From Hypericibacter adhaerens (GTDB lineage: Bacteria; Pseudomonadota; Alphaproteobacteria; Dongiales; Dongiaceae), in the NCBI RefSeq assembly GCF_008728835.1, contig NZ_CP042582.1:4080217-4144216 (forward strand): 64,000 nucleotides of DNA. Direction: 5' to 3'. The notes beneath the pieces were generated by a model. It had not been told where the DNA came from, made no database searches, and worked only from the letters and a program-made list of their open reading frames with translations. Positions 16,775-26,127 of this stretch are shown here, piece by piece (within the stretch, counting starts at the first letter, position 1; the number at the start of each line of letters is the position of its first letter). The position numbers were made by a program, and so were the translations under genes.

Positions 16775-19573
16775 TCAGGTCGTGGCGGTATGCACCACCA
16801 CGCTGCTCTCCACCGCGATATCGTGGCCGCCCGCGTCCTGATAGACGGTATAGGTCGCGGCGTTGCCGCCATAGACGGCACCCAGATGCACGCCGGTCGC
16901 GACGGCCGCGTAGCTCGTCCCGGACAGGTCCACGGAATCGGCGGCCGTGCCGCGGACCACCAGATCGACCGCGTGGCCGCCGACCGTTTCGCCCGTGCTG
17001 TTGTTATGGGCGAGGTCGAGGACATCGTCCGCATTGAGCGTCACCGCCTGCGCGCCGGCGGCGCGGAGATCGAGAATCTCGATGCCCTGATGGTTGCCCG
17101 TGGGCCCTTGGGTGAAGTCCACCGATTGGTGGAGCTCCAGCGCGTCGATCCCGTTGCCGCCGTCATAGACATTGTCGGCATCGCCGAAGACCAGCGTGTC
17201 GTTGCCGCCCTCGCCCATCAGCGTGTCGACGCCGGCGCCCTCGCCCGTGTCGTGGCCGCCGCCATCGAGCCGGTCGTTGCCGTCGCCGCCGAGCAGGCGA
17301 TCGCTGCCGCTGCCGCCGTCGAGGGTGTCGTTGTCGGCGCCGCCGAGCAGCGAATCGCTTCCGCTGCCGCCGAGGATGGAATCGTCGCCATTGCCGCCGT
17401 CGATGGTGTCGTCGCCGTCATTGCCGACGACATGCCCGCCCACGACATTGAAGACCCAGTTGCCGTCGGGATCGGTGCCGGGATTGCTCGTCGTCTCCAG
17501 CCCGAGCATCTCGCCCTGGTTGCCCGATTGCGGCAGTTCGTAGAAGTCCGAGCCGTCGCCCGAATTCCAGCCGGCGCGGGCCACGACGCCGCCGAGCCCG
17601 CCCGAGCCGCCGCTGGCATCGCCGGTCGTCCAGTCGATGTTCTCGTAGCGGAACTCGAAGGAGAAATTGCCGTCGCCGGTGTTCTGGATGACGAGCTGGA
17701 AGGCGTTGAGCTTGTCGGTATGGCCGCCGTAATAGCCGACATCGTCCCAGGTGATGACGATGGTGCCGTTCTCGGGATCGAGGCTGTAATAGACCTCGTT
17801 GCTGCCCGTCGAGTTCCCGCCCGGGGTCGGCGGCAGATCGTGCGCGCCGCGGGTATCCACATCGGCGAAGAAAGGCGCGATCATCGGGTTGCTGGTCGCG
17901 CCCGTGAGCGAGAAGGGCGTGAAGGTACCGAGCGGCGACGCGAAGGTGATGTTGCCGTTGTTGTTGATGTAGAAGCCGGTATAGCTCGTCCCGAAGAAGT
18001 TCATGCCGGTGGGGAAGACCGAGCTCACATCGATGAAGCTGGTCGACCCGTCGTCGTTCGGCGCCAGCATGCCTTCGCCGAAGCCCGCGGGCCCGCCCAG
18101 CCCGTTGATGAGCGCATTGCCGTCGGTGCCGAGCTCGTGCGTCGCGGCCGCGGCCGCGAACAATTGCGGCGCGTCCTCGCCATTGCCGCCGCCTCCGGCC
18201 GGCGTATCGCCGCCGAGCAGCACATCGTTGCCGTCGCCGCCGCTGATGCTGTCATTGCCGTCGCCGCCATGCACCGTGTCGTTGCCGGTGCCGCCGTCGA
18301 GGCGGTCGGCGCCCGACGAGCCGACGATCGAATCGTTGCCGTTCTCGCCCGACAGGGAATCGTTGCCCGGACCGCCGACCAGCGTGTCGTTGCCGTCGCC
18401 GCCCAGCGCCGTGTCGTCGCCCGGGCCGGCATCGATCGAATCGTTGCCGGGGCCGCCTTCGATCGAATCATTGCCGGCGCCCGCGGACACGGTGTCGTTG
18501 CCGCCATTGGCCAGGATGGTGTCGTTGCTGTCCTCGCCCAGGATCAGCTCGTTGTGGGGGCCGCCGACCAGCGTGTCGGGGCCGGGCGTGCCGATGATCG
18601 TGTCATTGCCTTCCGAGCCCTGGAGCGTCTCCTGCTCGGGCTGGGAAGGCGGCGTCGGCGGCTCGAAATTGCCCAGGGAGGTGCCGTCGAGCGGATGCGA
18701 GCCCAGGGCGGTGCCGGGAAGCCCGCCGAAGCCCGTGTCGAACCCCTCCCCGTTCAAGGCGCCGAACAGCAGGGACAGGAAGGCCGAGTTGAGGCCGCCG
18801 CTGTGGAAGGCGCCGCCACCGCCGCCGCCCGCGGCCGTCTGGATGAGATTCTCGAGCTCCGTGCGCCGTTCGTAGCTTTCGTTCTGCAGATCGAGATCGG
18901 GATCCATCTGCAGCAGCGGGCCGAAGAGCTGCTGGATCTGCTCGAGCGTCAGCTTGAAGGTCGCCTGCGGCGGCGTCTGCAGGTTGCGCAGGATCGTCGC
19001 CTCGAACAGCTCATCGAGATCGACCTGGCCCGCGCTGTTGTAGACGACGACATGGCCGACATGGCCCACGATGTCGCGCAGCAGGGCCAGTAGGAACCCG
19101 TTCTCGGTCTGGGAGAACTGGCCGCCCACCGAGGTGCCGCGCACGCCGATCGAGCCGGCGGGCGTGTTGACCGTCATGCCTTCGCCGGGCGCGCCCGCGA
19201 TCGAGCCGGTCACGAACACGAAGGCGCCCGCCACCGTCAGGTTCATCGAGCTGTCCGACCCGGCCGGGTCGTAGATCAGCTTGTCGATCGTCACCTCGGC
19301 ATTGCCGCCGAGCATGAAATCGGTCCCGTCCGCGAACCGGATATGCACGCCGCCATCGGGCGCGGTGCGGATCGTATCGTCGGCATAGATCTGGCCGCCG
19401 ACGCTCAAGTCGGCTTCGCTGCCGTCGGCATGCTTGACGTGGACAGGGCCGTCGGCCGCGGCGACCTGGCCGATCGGCTGGCCTTGTGCCTGCGCCAACT
19501 GGACCGCGCGCAAATCAGCGCCGGAGCCGTGAACGGCCGGATCGGCGATTGCGCCGAGCGCTCCCTCTGCCAT
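16775..19573 (-). CDS. Large secreted FecR-RTX-nidogen-like (NIDO) protein
   Basis: The 932-residue protein has a clear domain order. Residues about 50-170 form a FecR-like beta domain (DGGVHIRFADGTDFMLGG, VNTPAGSIGVRGTSVGGQF). Residues about 318-454 hold calcium-binding RTX nonapeptides (GGxGNDxLx repeated, e.g. LVGGPGNDSLSGENGND). Residues about 530-708 resemble an extracellular NIDO domain (FYINNNGNITFAS, PMIAPFFADVDTRG, NAFQLVIQNTG). Residues about 711-786 are a second RTX block, and a beta-rich C-terminus carries the likely type I secretion signal. There is no N-terminal Sec signal. It is probably exported by a type I system and folds on calcium outside the cell, perhaps as an adhesin or matrix protein. 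No type I exporter gene is in the window. It lies 9 bases from the convergent regulator gene. Confidence 0.88.
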   Translation of the reverse strand: MAEGALGAIADPAVHGSGADLRAVQLAQAQGQPIGQVAAADGPVHVKHADGSEADLSVGGQIYADDTIRTAPDGGVHIRFADGTDFMLGGNAEVTIDKLIYDPAGSDSSMNLTVAGAFVFVTGSIAGAPGEGMTVNTPAGSIGVRGTSVGGQFSQTENGFLLALLRDIVGHVGHVVVYNSAGQVDLDELFEATILRNLQTPPQATFKLTLEQIQQLFGPLLQMDPDLDLQNESYERRTELENLIQTAAGGGGGGAFHSGGLNSAFLSLLFGALNGEGFDTGFGGLPGTALGSHPLDGTSLGNFEPPTPPSQPEQETLQGSEGNDTIIGTPGPDTLVGGPHNELILGEDSNDTILANGGNDTVSAGAGNDSIEGGPGNDSIDAGPGDDTALGGDGNDTLVGGPGNDSLSGENGNDSIVGSSGADRLDGGTGNDTVHGGDGNDSISGGDGNDVLLGGDTPAGGGGNGEDAPQLFAAAAATHELGTDGNALINGLGGPAGFGEGMLAPNDDGSTSFIDVSSVFPTGMNFFGTSYTGFYINNNGNITFASPLGTFTPFSLTGATSNPMIAPFFADVDTRGAHDLPPTPGGNSTGSNEVYYSLDPENGTIVITWDDVGYYGGHTDKLNAFQLVIQNTGDGNFSFEFRYENIDWTTGDASGGSGGLGGVVARAGWNSGDGSDFYELPQSGNQGEMLGLETTSNPGTDPDGNWVFNVVGGHVVGNDGDDTIDGGNGDDSILGGSGSDSLLGGADNDTLDGGSGSDRLLGGDGNDRLDGGGHDTGEGAGVDTLMGEGGNDTLVFGDADNVYDGGNGIDALELHQSVDFTQGPTGNHQGIEILDLRAAGAQAVTLNADDVLDLAHNNSTGETVGGHAVDLVVRGTAADSVDLSGTSYAAVATGVHLGAVYGGNAATYTVYQDAGGHDIAVESSVVVHTATT

Positions 19574-19876
19574 GCATCACCCCCATGGACCTCGAGCCTG
19601 GCCCATGACCCGCGCTCGTCTCCGGGGCCACGATGTCGGTCACGGTGCTTCCCTGTGGAAGCTTTGAGGAGCCTAAGACCGAATTCAATCGCTATTTCAT
19701 ATCTATTGTTAAGATGACGGCGAATTATTGATGGAATTCAATCGGCTTGCTGCCGCTCGATTCTGAATTCTGTGTCATGTCTGAGGCGGCCACGGGGGCA
19801 AGGCTCGCCGATCGACGCGCCGGGGCCTGCACGGCCATTTCCTCGCAGACGGATGGGGGGACCCGGCCGGCGGGCG
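19574..19876. other. A+T-rich upstream region of the RTX gene with repeated GAATTCAATCG
   Basis: The 303-base gap must hold the promoter of the RTX gene. GAATTCAATCG occurs at 19681-19691 and again at 19734-19744, and the related inverse CGATTCTGAATTC lies at 19758-19770. The second copy and the inverse can pair as an imperfect hairpin, which may be a terminator for the downstream-facing gene or a regulator site. No gene is seen. Confidence 0.4.
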
Positions 19877-20566
19877 TCAGCGCGCCGGGTGGCGGCGCGT
19901 GACCAGCAAGAGAGCCCCGACCAGAAGGAATCCCGCCAGCGAGCCGATCCCCGCCTGCCATTCCTTCAGGAAGAGGCAGAGGCGCTGCAGGACCGTCGGC
20001 TCCGGCGGCGTCTCGGCCACGGGCTTCACGAATTCCGCCCAGAGCCCGTTGCCGGCCCGCCGAGCCTCGGCTTCGGCCTGGTCGTAACGATCCGCGAGCT
20101 GCGGATCGGCGCCCTTGGCCCGCGTCGCGTAGCGATCGACCGTGCCCAGGCCGGCCAGGAGCATCGCTTCCGACAGATCGACATCGCCGCGCCGGCAGAC
20201 GGCGAACTTGTGAAGCTGCAGGTCGCGCGCGGCGACCACGCAATGGAGCTTGTTGTCGTCCGCCAGAAGCGCCTCGAGCGCGAGGCGCGCCTTGATTCCG
20301 CCGGAAGCCGCCATGGCGGGAATGTCGACCCCGAACAACGTCAGCCTTTCTTCGCCGAGCTGCAGCGTTCCGCCGTCGAGAGCGATGGCGGGCCCTTCGA
20401 ACTCCTGCGGCGGCGGCGGTGCCAGCGGCGCCATCTCGACGGGCGTCGCCGGCATCGCCGGCGGCACCGGCGGATTGTCGGCGCGCAGCGCGGCGCTCGC
20501 CGTCGCGGCGATCGCGCCCGACAGCAGACCAAAGACAAGCTTCGAGGGGAAACGGATGCGGCTCAT
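19877..20566 (-). CDS. Membrane-anchored staphylococcal-nuclease-fold protein with a degraded active site
   Basis: The protein of about 229 residues has an N-terminal hydrophobic segment (LVFGLLSGAIAATASAALRA), a Pro/Ala-rich linker, an SNase-like barrel at about residues 60-180 and a C-terminal transmembrane helix (SLAGFLLVGALLLVT). The barrel keeps the order DGGTLQLG, LTLFGVD, VDLSEAMLLAGL and RYDQAEAEARRAGNGLW. The catalytic residues are largely lost: Arg of the RLxGID motif is Thr, the following Glu is absent, and the later YGR arginine is replaced (QLHKFAV). It is therefore likely a binding or structural protein rather than a nuclease. The ATG at 20564-20566 begins the hydrophobic leader; a longer frame to 20611 is less likely. 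Confidence 0.65.
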   Translation of the reverse strand: MSRIRFPSKLVFGLLSGAIAATASAALRADNPPVPPAMPATPVEMAPLAPPPPQEFEGPAIALDGGTLQLGEERLTLFGVDIPAMAASGGIKARLALEALLADDNKLHCVVAARDLQLHKFAVCRRGDVDLSEAMLLAGLGTVDRYATRAKGADPQLADRYDQAEAEARRAGNGLWAEFVKPVAETPPEPTVLQRLCLFLKEWQAGIGSLAGFLLVGALLLVTRRHPAR

Positions 20567-21194
20567 GGGCCGGCAATCTGCCGACTCACCCCGGGCGGGG
20601 CAAGCATTCACGGCACCGTCACGGCCACGTCACAGCCGGGGGACCGGAAGGCCGGCGGTGGCTTTCATCGCTGGGATCTGGGAGCGAGGTGCGCCGGAAG
20701 GAACCGGGCCGGCTCGCCCCGTTGTGCTAGGCACGATCCATCAGCCACCGCCGAGGCCGCCGCCGGCGGGTAGGGGGAACCAGCCGGCGGGGTGGGCCAA
20801 CAGGGAGAGACGGAAGGTGGTCGGTCGACGTGGGCCTTGCACGAGCGGCCGCTTCATCCGTCGAGAGCGAGAGTAGAGGCGCGGCGCTAAACAAACGATG
20901 AAACGGGACGAGCAAAGAGAGAAGAATTTTGCCGACAGCACACCGATGTAGTACCGAGCGACATCAATTCGACATCATGAGGATTGATCGAAGAGCCGAG
21001 ATGCCATCTGAATGACGGACGACAACCTTTTGAGTCCCATTAGAATCTCGCGCGCTGGACAAGGGCGGCTGTCCGCCTATCATCCACGCGGACCTGAAGG
21101 CCGCAACGCACGGAACGAAAGAAAGAATGTCATCTCCCACCGACACTGCCGCGATTCACTCGTCACGAAACGCTGACCCGCGAGGAATCCGGCG
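20567..21194. other. Intergenic region upstream of cysQ
   Basis: The 628-base gap contains only short open frames without protein character. Around 20745-20800 the sequence is strongly G/C-biased and partly self-complementary (GCCGCCGGCGGG and CCGGCGGGG), as in dispersed palindromic elements, but no full repeat could be delimited. The stretch 20930-21100 is less G+C-rich and may carry the cysQ promoter. Confidence 0.35.
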
Positions 21195-22001
21195 ATGATA
21201 GGCGAGGCCCAGCACCGCGCCTTGCTTGAACGTCTCGCCGCGCTCGCCGAAGCGGCCGGGCAGGAAATCCTGCGCCACTATCAGGGGCCCATCGCTGTGA
21301 CGCGCAAGGCCGACGCCTCGCCGGTCACAATCGCGGACCAGGCGGCGGAAGCGATCATCCTCGAGGCGCTGGCGACGCTGCTGCCCGACGTCCCGGTGGT
21401 GTCGGAGGAAGCCAGCGCCGCCGGCCATACGCCGAAGATCGACGAGGGCGCGGATCGGCGCTTCTGGCTGGTGGATCCGCTGGACGGCACCAAGGAGTTC
21501 CTGAGCCGCAATGGCGAGTTCACCGTCAATATCGCCCTGATCCAGGGCCGCCGCCCGGTGCTCGGCGTGGTCCATCTGCCGGCTCTCGGCACGACCTATA
21601 CCGGCAGCGTTCCGGCCGCCGGCGGCCCGGGACTGGCGACGCTCGCTCATCGCGGCGAGCCGCCGAAACCCATCGCCTGCCGTCGGCAGCCGAAGGACGG
21701 CGCGATCGTGCTGGCCAGCCGCTCGCATGCCAATGAAGCGGCGCTGCAGGCCTTTCTCTCCAACGAGCAGGTGGCAGCGCTCGAGAATGCCGGCAGCTCG
21801 CTCAAGTTCTGCCGGGTCGCCGAAGGACTGGCCGATATCTATCCGCGGCTGGGGCGGACCATGGAATGGGACACCGCCGCAGGCCAGGCCGTGCTCGCGG
21901 CCGCCGGCGGCTCGGTGCGGACGATGGACGGGAAGGAGCTCGGCTATGGCAAGCCCGGCTTCGAGAACCCGCATTTCGTGGCGCGCGGGCGAGACGCGTG
22001 A
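21195..22001 (+). CDS. cysQ: 3'(2'),5'-bisphosphate nucleotidase
   Basis: CysQ removes the 3'-phosphate of PAP/PAPS and so protects sulfate assimilation and RNA turnover. The 268-residue protein has the inositol-monophosphatase-superfamily metal sites: the acidic VSEEAS segment near residue 72, the signature LVDPLDGTKEFLSRNGEF near residue 92, and the C-terminal metal aspartate in MEWDTAAGQAVL. The start ATG at 21195 matches the family. The gene overlaps tsaC by four bases (GTGA), so the two are translationally coupled. The pairing of cysQ with tsaC is common in alphaproteobacteria. CysQ is distinguished from SuhB-type phosphatases by the DPLDGTKEF motif. Confidence 0.93.
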   Translation: MIGEAQHRALLERLAALAEAAGQEILRHYQGPIAVTRKADASPVTIADQAAEAIILEALATLLPDVPVVSEEASAAGHTPKIDEGADRRFWLVDPLDGTKEFLSRNGEFTVNIALIQGRRPVLGVVHLPALGTTYTGSVPAAGGPGLATLAHRGEPPKPIACRRQPKDGAIVLASRSHANEAALQAFLSNEQVAALENAGSSLKFCRVAEGLADIYPRLGRTMEWDTAAGQAVLAAAGGSVRTMDGKELGYGKPGFENPHFVARGRDA

Positions 22002-22981
22002 ACGGGCCTTCGCCGCGCATCCTGTCCCCCACCGACGAAGCCATCGCCGAAGCCGCCGCGCTGCTGGAGAAGGGCGCGCTCGTGGCGCTGCCGACCGAGA
22101 CCGTCTATGGCCTTGCGGGCGATGCCACGTCGGACAGCGCCGTCGCCGCGATCTTCGCCGCCAAGGACCGGCCGCAATTCAATCCGCTGATCGCGCATTA
22201 TCCGAGCGCCGAGGCGGCGGCGCGGGACGTGAGCTTCGACCCGCGGGCGCAAGAACTCGCTCGTCGTTTCTGGCCTGGCCCCCTGACGCTGGTGCTGCCG
22301 CGCCGCGCCGATTGCCGCGTCAGCCTGCTCGCCAGCGCCGGCCTCGACAGCCAGGCGGTCCGCGTGCCGCGACATGAGGTGGCGCAGCGCCTGCTGGCCA
22401 AATTCGGCCGGCCGCTCGCCGCCCCCAGCGCCAACCGCTCCGGCCGCGTCAGCCCGACGCTGCCGCAGCATGTGGCCGAGGAGCTGGGCCACCGCGTCGC
22501 GCTCATTCTCGACGGCGGCGCCTGCGCGATCGGAATCGAATCGAGCGTGGTGGCGCTCCTCGGCAATGACGCCGTGCTGCTGCGGCCGGGCGCCGTCACC
22601 GAAGAAGAGATCCAAGCCGCGATCGGGCCGCTCGCCCATGCCGGCGAAGCGGGCCAGCCGCGCGGGCCCGGCATGATGGCGAGCCACTACGCGCCGGAGC
22701 TGCCCTTGCGGCTCGACGCGACCAGCCTGCGCGACAATGAGGCGTTGCTGGCCTTCGGATCGCAGCCGCTTCCCGGCGCAGCGCTGTCGTTCAATCTCAG
22801 CGCTGGCGGCGATCTGCAGGAAGCGGCGGCCCATCTGTTCGCGGCCTTGCGTCAGCTCGACCGAGACGGTCGCTGCCAAGGCCTGAGCGGCATCGCCGCC
22901 ATGCCCGTTCCCGATCGCGGAATCGGACGCGCCATCAACGACCGGCTGCGGCGCGCCGCGGCGCCGCGTCCCGTTTCCTGA
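21998..22981 (+). CDS. tsaC: L-threonylcarbamoyladenylate synthase (Sua5/YrdC)
   Basis: The enzyme makes threonylcarbamoyl-AMP from Thr, bicarbonate and ATP, the first step of the t6A modification at position 37 of ANN-decoding tRNAs. The YrdC domain (residues about 12-200) shows LPTETVYGLAGDA, AAKDRPQFNPLIAHY, RFWPGPLTLVLPR and RPLAAPSANRSGRVSP. The Sua5 extension follows a linker with PGMMASHYAPELPLRL, so this is the long Sua5 form of 327 residues. The start is GTG at 21998, overlapping the cysQ stop by four bases. A longer frame beginning at 21866 reads through cysQ in another frame and is not used. The TsaB, TsaD and TsaE partners are not in the window. Confidence 0.93.
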   Translation: MNGPSPRILSPTDEAIAEAAALLEKGALVALPTETVYGLAGDATSDSAVAAIFAAKDRPQFNPLIAHYPSAEAAARDVSFDPRAQELARRFWPGPLTLVLPRRADCRVSLLASAGLDSQAVRVPRHEVAQRLLAKFGRPLAAPSANRSGRVSPTLPQHVAEELGHRVALILDGGACAIGIESSVVALLGNDAVLLRPGAVTEEEIQAAIGPLAHAGEAGQPRGPGMMASHYAPELPLRLDATSLRDNEALLAFGSQPLPGAALSFNLSAGGDLQEAAAHLFAALRQLDRDGRCQGLSGIAAMPVPDRGIGRAINDRLRRAAAPRPVS

Positions 22982-23078
22982 CTGCCTTCTCTCGACTCGG
23001 GTTGAAGAGCGCTGTTCGCTCCGGCACCGCCCGATTAAGCTTGGCTCACGCCCGACCGGCCCTGGAAGGATCGCGATC

Positions 23079-24875
23079 ATGACGGACTATGTGGCCCCCC
23101 TCCCCGACATGCAGTTCGTGCTGAAGGAGATCGCGGGGCTCGATGCCATTGCCAAGCTGCCGGGCTTCGAGGACGCGACGCCCGAGCTGGTCGATCAGGT
23201 GCTGACCGAAGCCGGCAAGTTCGCGGCCGGGGTGCTGGCGCCGCTCAACCGTGTCGGCGACGAGGAAGGCAGCCGGCTGGAGAACGGCGCGGTGGTGACG
23301 CCGAAGGGCTTCCGGGAAGCCTATGGCGCTTTCGCCGAGGGCGGCTGGAACAGCGTGCCCTTCGAGGCGGAATGGGGCGGGCAGGGCCTGCCCTGGTCGG
23401 TCGCCATCGTGCTCCAGGAGATGTGGTCCTCGGCCAACATGTCCTTCGCCCTTTGCCCGCTCCTCAGCCAGGGCGCCATCGAGGCGCTGCAGCGCCATGG
23501 ATCGCCCGAGCAGAAGGCGACCTACCTGCCGAAGCTGATCTCGGGCGAATGGACCGGCACGATGAATCTGACCGAGCCCCAGGCGGGATCGGATGTCGGC
23601 GCCCTGCGCACGCGCGCGGTCAAGGAGGGCGACCATTACCGCATCACCGGCCAGAAGATCTTCATCACCTATGGCGAGCAGGATTTCAGCGAGAACATCG
23701 TCCATCTGGTGCTGGCGCGCGTCCAGGGCGCGCCGGCCGGCACCAAGGGCATCTCGCTCTTCATCGTGCCGAAGTTCCTGCCCAAGCCGGATGGCAGCCT
23801 CGGTGCCCGCAACGATCTGCGCTGCCTCTCGCTCGAGCACAAGCTCGGCATCAAGGCGAGCCCCACCTGCGTGATGGCCTATGGCGAGACCGACGGCGGC
23901 GCCATCGGCTTCCTGGTGGGCGAAGAGCAGCGCGGCATGGAATACATGTTCACGATGATGAACAATGCGCGGCTCAGCGTCGGGGTCGAGGGGCTCGCGA
24001 TCGCGGAGCGCGCGCTGCAGCAGGCGCGCAGCTATGCCCGCCAGCGCGTGCAGAGCCGCGCGGTCGATGCGAAGGGCGGCGAGCCTTCGACGATCATCCA
24101 TCATCCCGACGTGCGCCGCATGCTGATGACGATGCGGGCCCTGGTCGAGGCGATGCGCGCCCTCACCTATCTGAACGCGGCCGAGCTCGACCGGGCGAAG
24201 CGCGCGACGGATGAGGCGGCGCGGACCAAGGCGCTCTTGCGCGCGGAGCTGCTGACGCCGCTCTCGAAGGCCTGGAGCACCGATCGCGGGGTCGATGTCG
24301 CCTCGCTTAATATCCAGGTCCATGGCGGGCTGGGCTTCATCGAGAGCACGGGTGCCGCCCAGCATCTTCGCGATGCGCGCATCGCGCCGATCTACGAGGG
24401 CACCAACGGCATCCAGGCGATCGATCTGGTCGGCCGCAAGCTCGGCCGCGATCAGGGTCAGGCCATGACGGCGCTGATCGAGGAGATGCGCGCCGATGCG
24501 AAGGCGCTCGGCGCCGAAAGCGACAAGGATCTCGCGGCCATTGCCGCCTCGCTCGTCGCAGCCATCGAGCTTCTCGCCGGCACCACGCAATGGATCGTGG
24601 AGCGGCTGAAGAGCGGCCTGCCGCAGGTGCTGGCGGGAGCGATGCCCTACTTGGAACTGGCCGGGCTCACGGTCGGCGGCTGGCTCCTCGCGCGGCAGGC
24701 CCGCGCGGCGCGCCGTCAGCTCGCCGCGGGCACATCGGATCACGGTTATCTGTCAGCAAAGATCGCGACGGCCCTTTTCTATGGCACCAATCTGCTGCCG
24801 CGCGCGCATGGATTCGCCGCCGCCGTGACGGCCGGTGCCGACAGCACCTTGCGCCTGGCACCCGATCAGCTCTGA
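23079..24875 (+). CDS. Acyl-CoA dehydrogenase with long C-terminal extension (DmdC-like)
   Basis: The flavoprotein of 598 residues oxidises an acyl-CoA to the enoyl-CoA. The N-terminal helical domain is followed by the FAD site NLTEPQAGSDVGALRTRA and ITGQKIFITYGEQD, then the substrate region MNNARLSVGVEGLAIAERA and the conserved IYEGTNGIQAIDLVGRK near residue 445. A C-terminal extension of about 120 residues places it with the 3-methylmercaptopropionyl-CoA dehydrogenase (DmdC)-like and related long-chain acyl-CoA dehydrogenases, which are about this length. The gene stands alone between tsaC (97-base gap) and the betaine transporter. The true substrate cannot be told from sequence; medium- or branched-chain substrates are also possible. 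Confidence 0.88.
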   Translation: MTDYVAPLPDMQFVLKEIAGLDAIAKLPGFEDATPELVDQVLTEAGKFAAGVLAPLNRVGDEEGSRLENGAVVTPKGFREAYGAFAEGGWNSVPFEAEWGGQGLPWSVAIVLQEMWSSANMSFALCPLLSQGAIEALQRHGSPEQKATYLPKLISGEWTGTMNLTEPQAGSDVGALRTRAVKEGDHYRITGQKIFITYGEQDFSENIVHLVLARVQGAPAGTKGISLFIVPKFLPKPDGSLGARNDLRCLSLEHKLGIKASPTCVMAYGETDGGAIGFLVGEEQRGMEYMFTMMNNARLSVGVEGLAIAERALQQARSYARQRVQSRAVDAKGGEPSTIIHHPDVRRMLMTMRALVEAMRALTYLNAAELDRAKRATDEAARTKALLRAELLTPLSKAWSTDRGVDVASLNIQVHGGLGFIESTGAAQHLRDARIAPIYEGTNGIQAIDLVGRKLGRDQGQAMTALIEEMRADAKALGAESDKDLAAIAASLVAAIELLAGTTQWIVERLKSGLPQVLAGAMPYLELAGLTVGGWLLARQARAARRQLAAGTSDHGYLSAKIATALFYGTNLLPRAHGFAAAVTAGADSTLRLAPDQL

Positions 24876-25084
24876 TCGTTCAACGGTTTCCGACCGAATG
24901 TGACAGCGCGGGGCGTTCGCCGGCAGGTGAACCCTGCTTGCACCGGTAAGTGGGCCGAAATTGGTTCAGGCGGTATGGTTCCGGCTTGCCAAGCGCCAGC
25001 CTTCCGCGCTTTCATTCTCGCGGCAAAGAGGCGCCGGAACGGATCACCGCAACCGGCGCCAGGAATTCCAAGGGAGGGTTTACC

Positions 25085-26062
25085 ATGGCGAAAGGCTTCA
25101 AGGCCCTCGCCGGCGCTGCGACCGTCATTGGCGGCCTGGCGTTGGCGACGGGATGGGCGGCGTCGGCCAAAGCCGAGGTTCCGGAATCGACGGACCCGAT
25201 CAAGATCGCGCTGTTCGACTGGACCAGCGTGAACATCAACGCGAAGATCCTCGGCACCATCCTCACCAAGCTCGGCTACAATGTCGAATATCCGACGGCC
25301 GACTATCTCTCGAGCCTCACCACCGGTCTCACCAACGGCGACCTGACGGTCGGCCTCGAGTTCTGGGACACCACCGCGGGCGAGGCCATGAAGGCGTCCG
25401 ATGCGACCGGCCAGACGGAAAAGCTGGGCGCGCTCGGCCCCAAGGCCAAGGAAGAGTGGTGGTATCCGCTCTATATGAAGGAGAAGTGCCCCGGCCTGCC
25501 CGACTGGAAGGCGCTGCTCGATCCGAAATGCGCGGAGGCCTTCTCGACGCCGGAGACGGCGCCGAAGGGTCGCTATCTCGGCGGCCCGGTGACCTGGGAA
25601 GGCTTCGACGATGAGCGCGTCGAGGCGCTGAAGCTGCCGTTCGTGGTGGTGCATGCCGGGACCGATGCCGCGATGTTCGCCGAGCTCGATTCCGCCTATC
25701 AGCGCAAGGCGCCGATCATGCTCTGGATCTATTCGCCGCACTGGGCACCCGCGAAATACCAGGGCGAGTGGGTCCAGTTCCCGGAATACACGCCCGAGTG
25801 CTACAACGACCCGAAATGGGGCGTGAACCCCGACCTGGCGCATGATTGCGGCAAGCCGCATGGCGAGATCTGGAAATACGCCTGGGCCGGCATGAAGGAC
25901 AAATGGCCGGTCGCCTACAAGGTGGCCAAGGCCTATGTCATCGATGTCAACGAGCTGAACAAGATGAGCGGCGAAGTCGATCTCGACGGCAAGTCGATCG
26001 ACGACGTGGCCGCGGCCTGGGTCGATTCCCACGAATCGACCTGGAAGGCGTGGGCCCAGTAA
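25085..26062 (+). CDS. Glycine-betaine/choline-type ABC substrate-binding protein (OpuAC family)
   Basis: The 325-residue protein has a Sec signal (residues about 1-30, ending AASAKAE) and an OpuAC-type binding fold. The motifs DPIKIALFDWTSVNINAKIL and TTGLTNGDLTVGLEFWDTT give the tryptophan and aromatic residues that box quaternary ammonium groups in this family, and YSPHWAPAKYQGEWVQFPEY adds more. The start ATG at 25085 lies just after AGGGAGGTTTACC, with a good spacer. A longer frame from 24950 is not supported. It is followed by a strong hairpin and then the ATPase and permease genes, as in ProU-type systems where the binding protein is expressed in excess. The ligand may be betaine, choline or another quaternary amine. 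Confidence 0.9.
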   Translation: MAKGFKALAGAATVIGGLALATGWAASAKAEVPESTDPIKIALFDWTSVNINAKILGTILTKLGYNVEYPTADYLSSLTTGLTNGDLTVGLEFWDTTAGEAMKASDATGQTEKLGALGPKAKEEWWYPLYMKEKCPGLPDWKALLDPKCAEAFSTPETAPKGRYLGGPVTWEGFDDERVEALKLPFVVVHAGTDAAMFAELDSAYQRKAPIMLWIYSPHWAPAKYQGEWVQFPEYTPECYNDPKWGVNPDLAHDCGKPHGEIWKYAWAGMKDKWPVAYKVAKAYVIDVNELNKMSGEVDLDGKSIDDVAAAWVDSHESTWKAWAQ

Positions 26063-26127
26063 GTCATTGAGCCGATCCGAAAGCGCCCGCGCCAGCGAAC
26101 GCCTTCGGGTCCATTGCTGGAAATGAG

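Noticed and set aside
17215-18630. Regular DNA repeats that could suggest a CRISPR array
   Set aside because: The period is 27 bases in coding frame and encodes RTX nonapeptides. There are no spacers and no cas genes.
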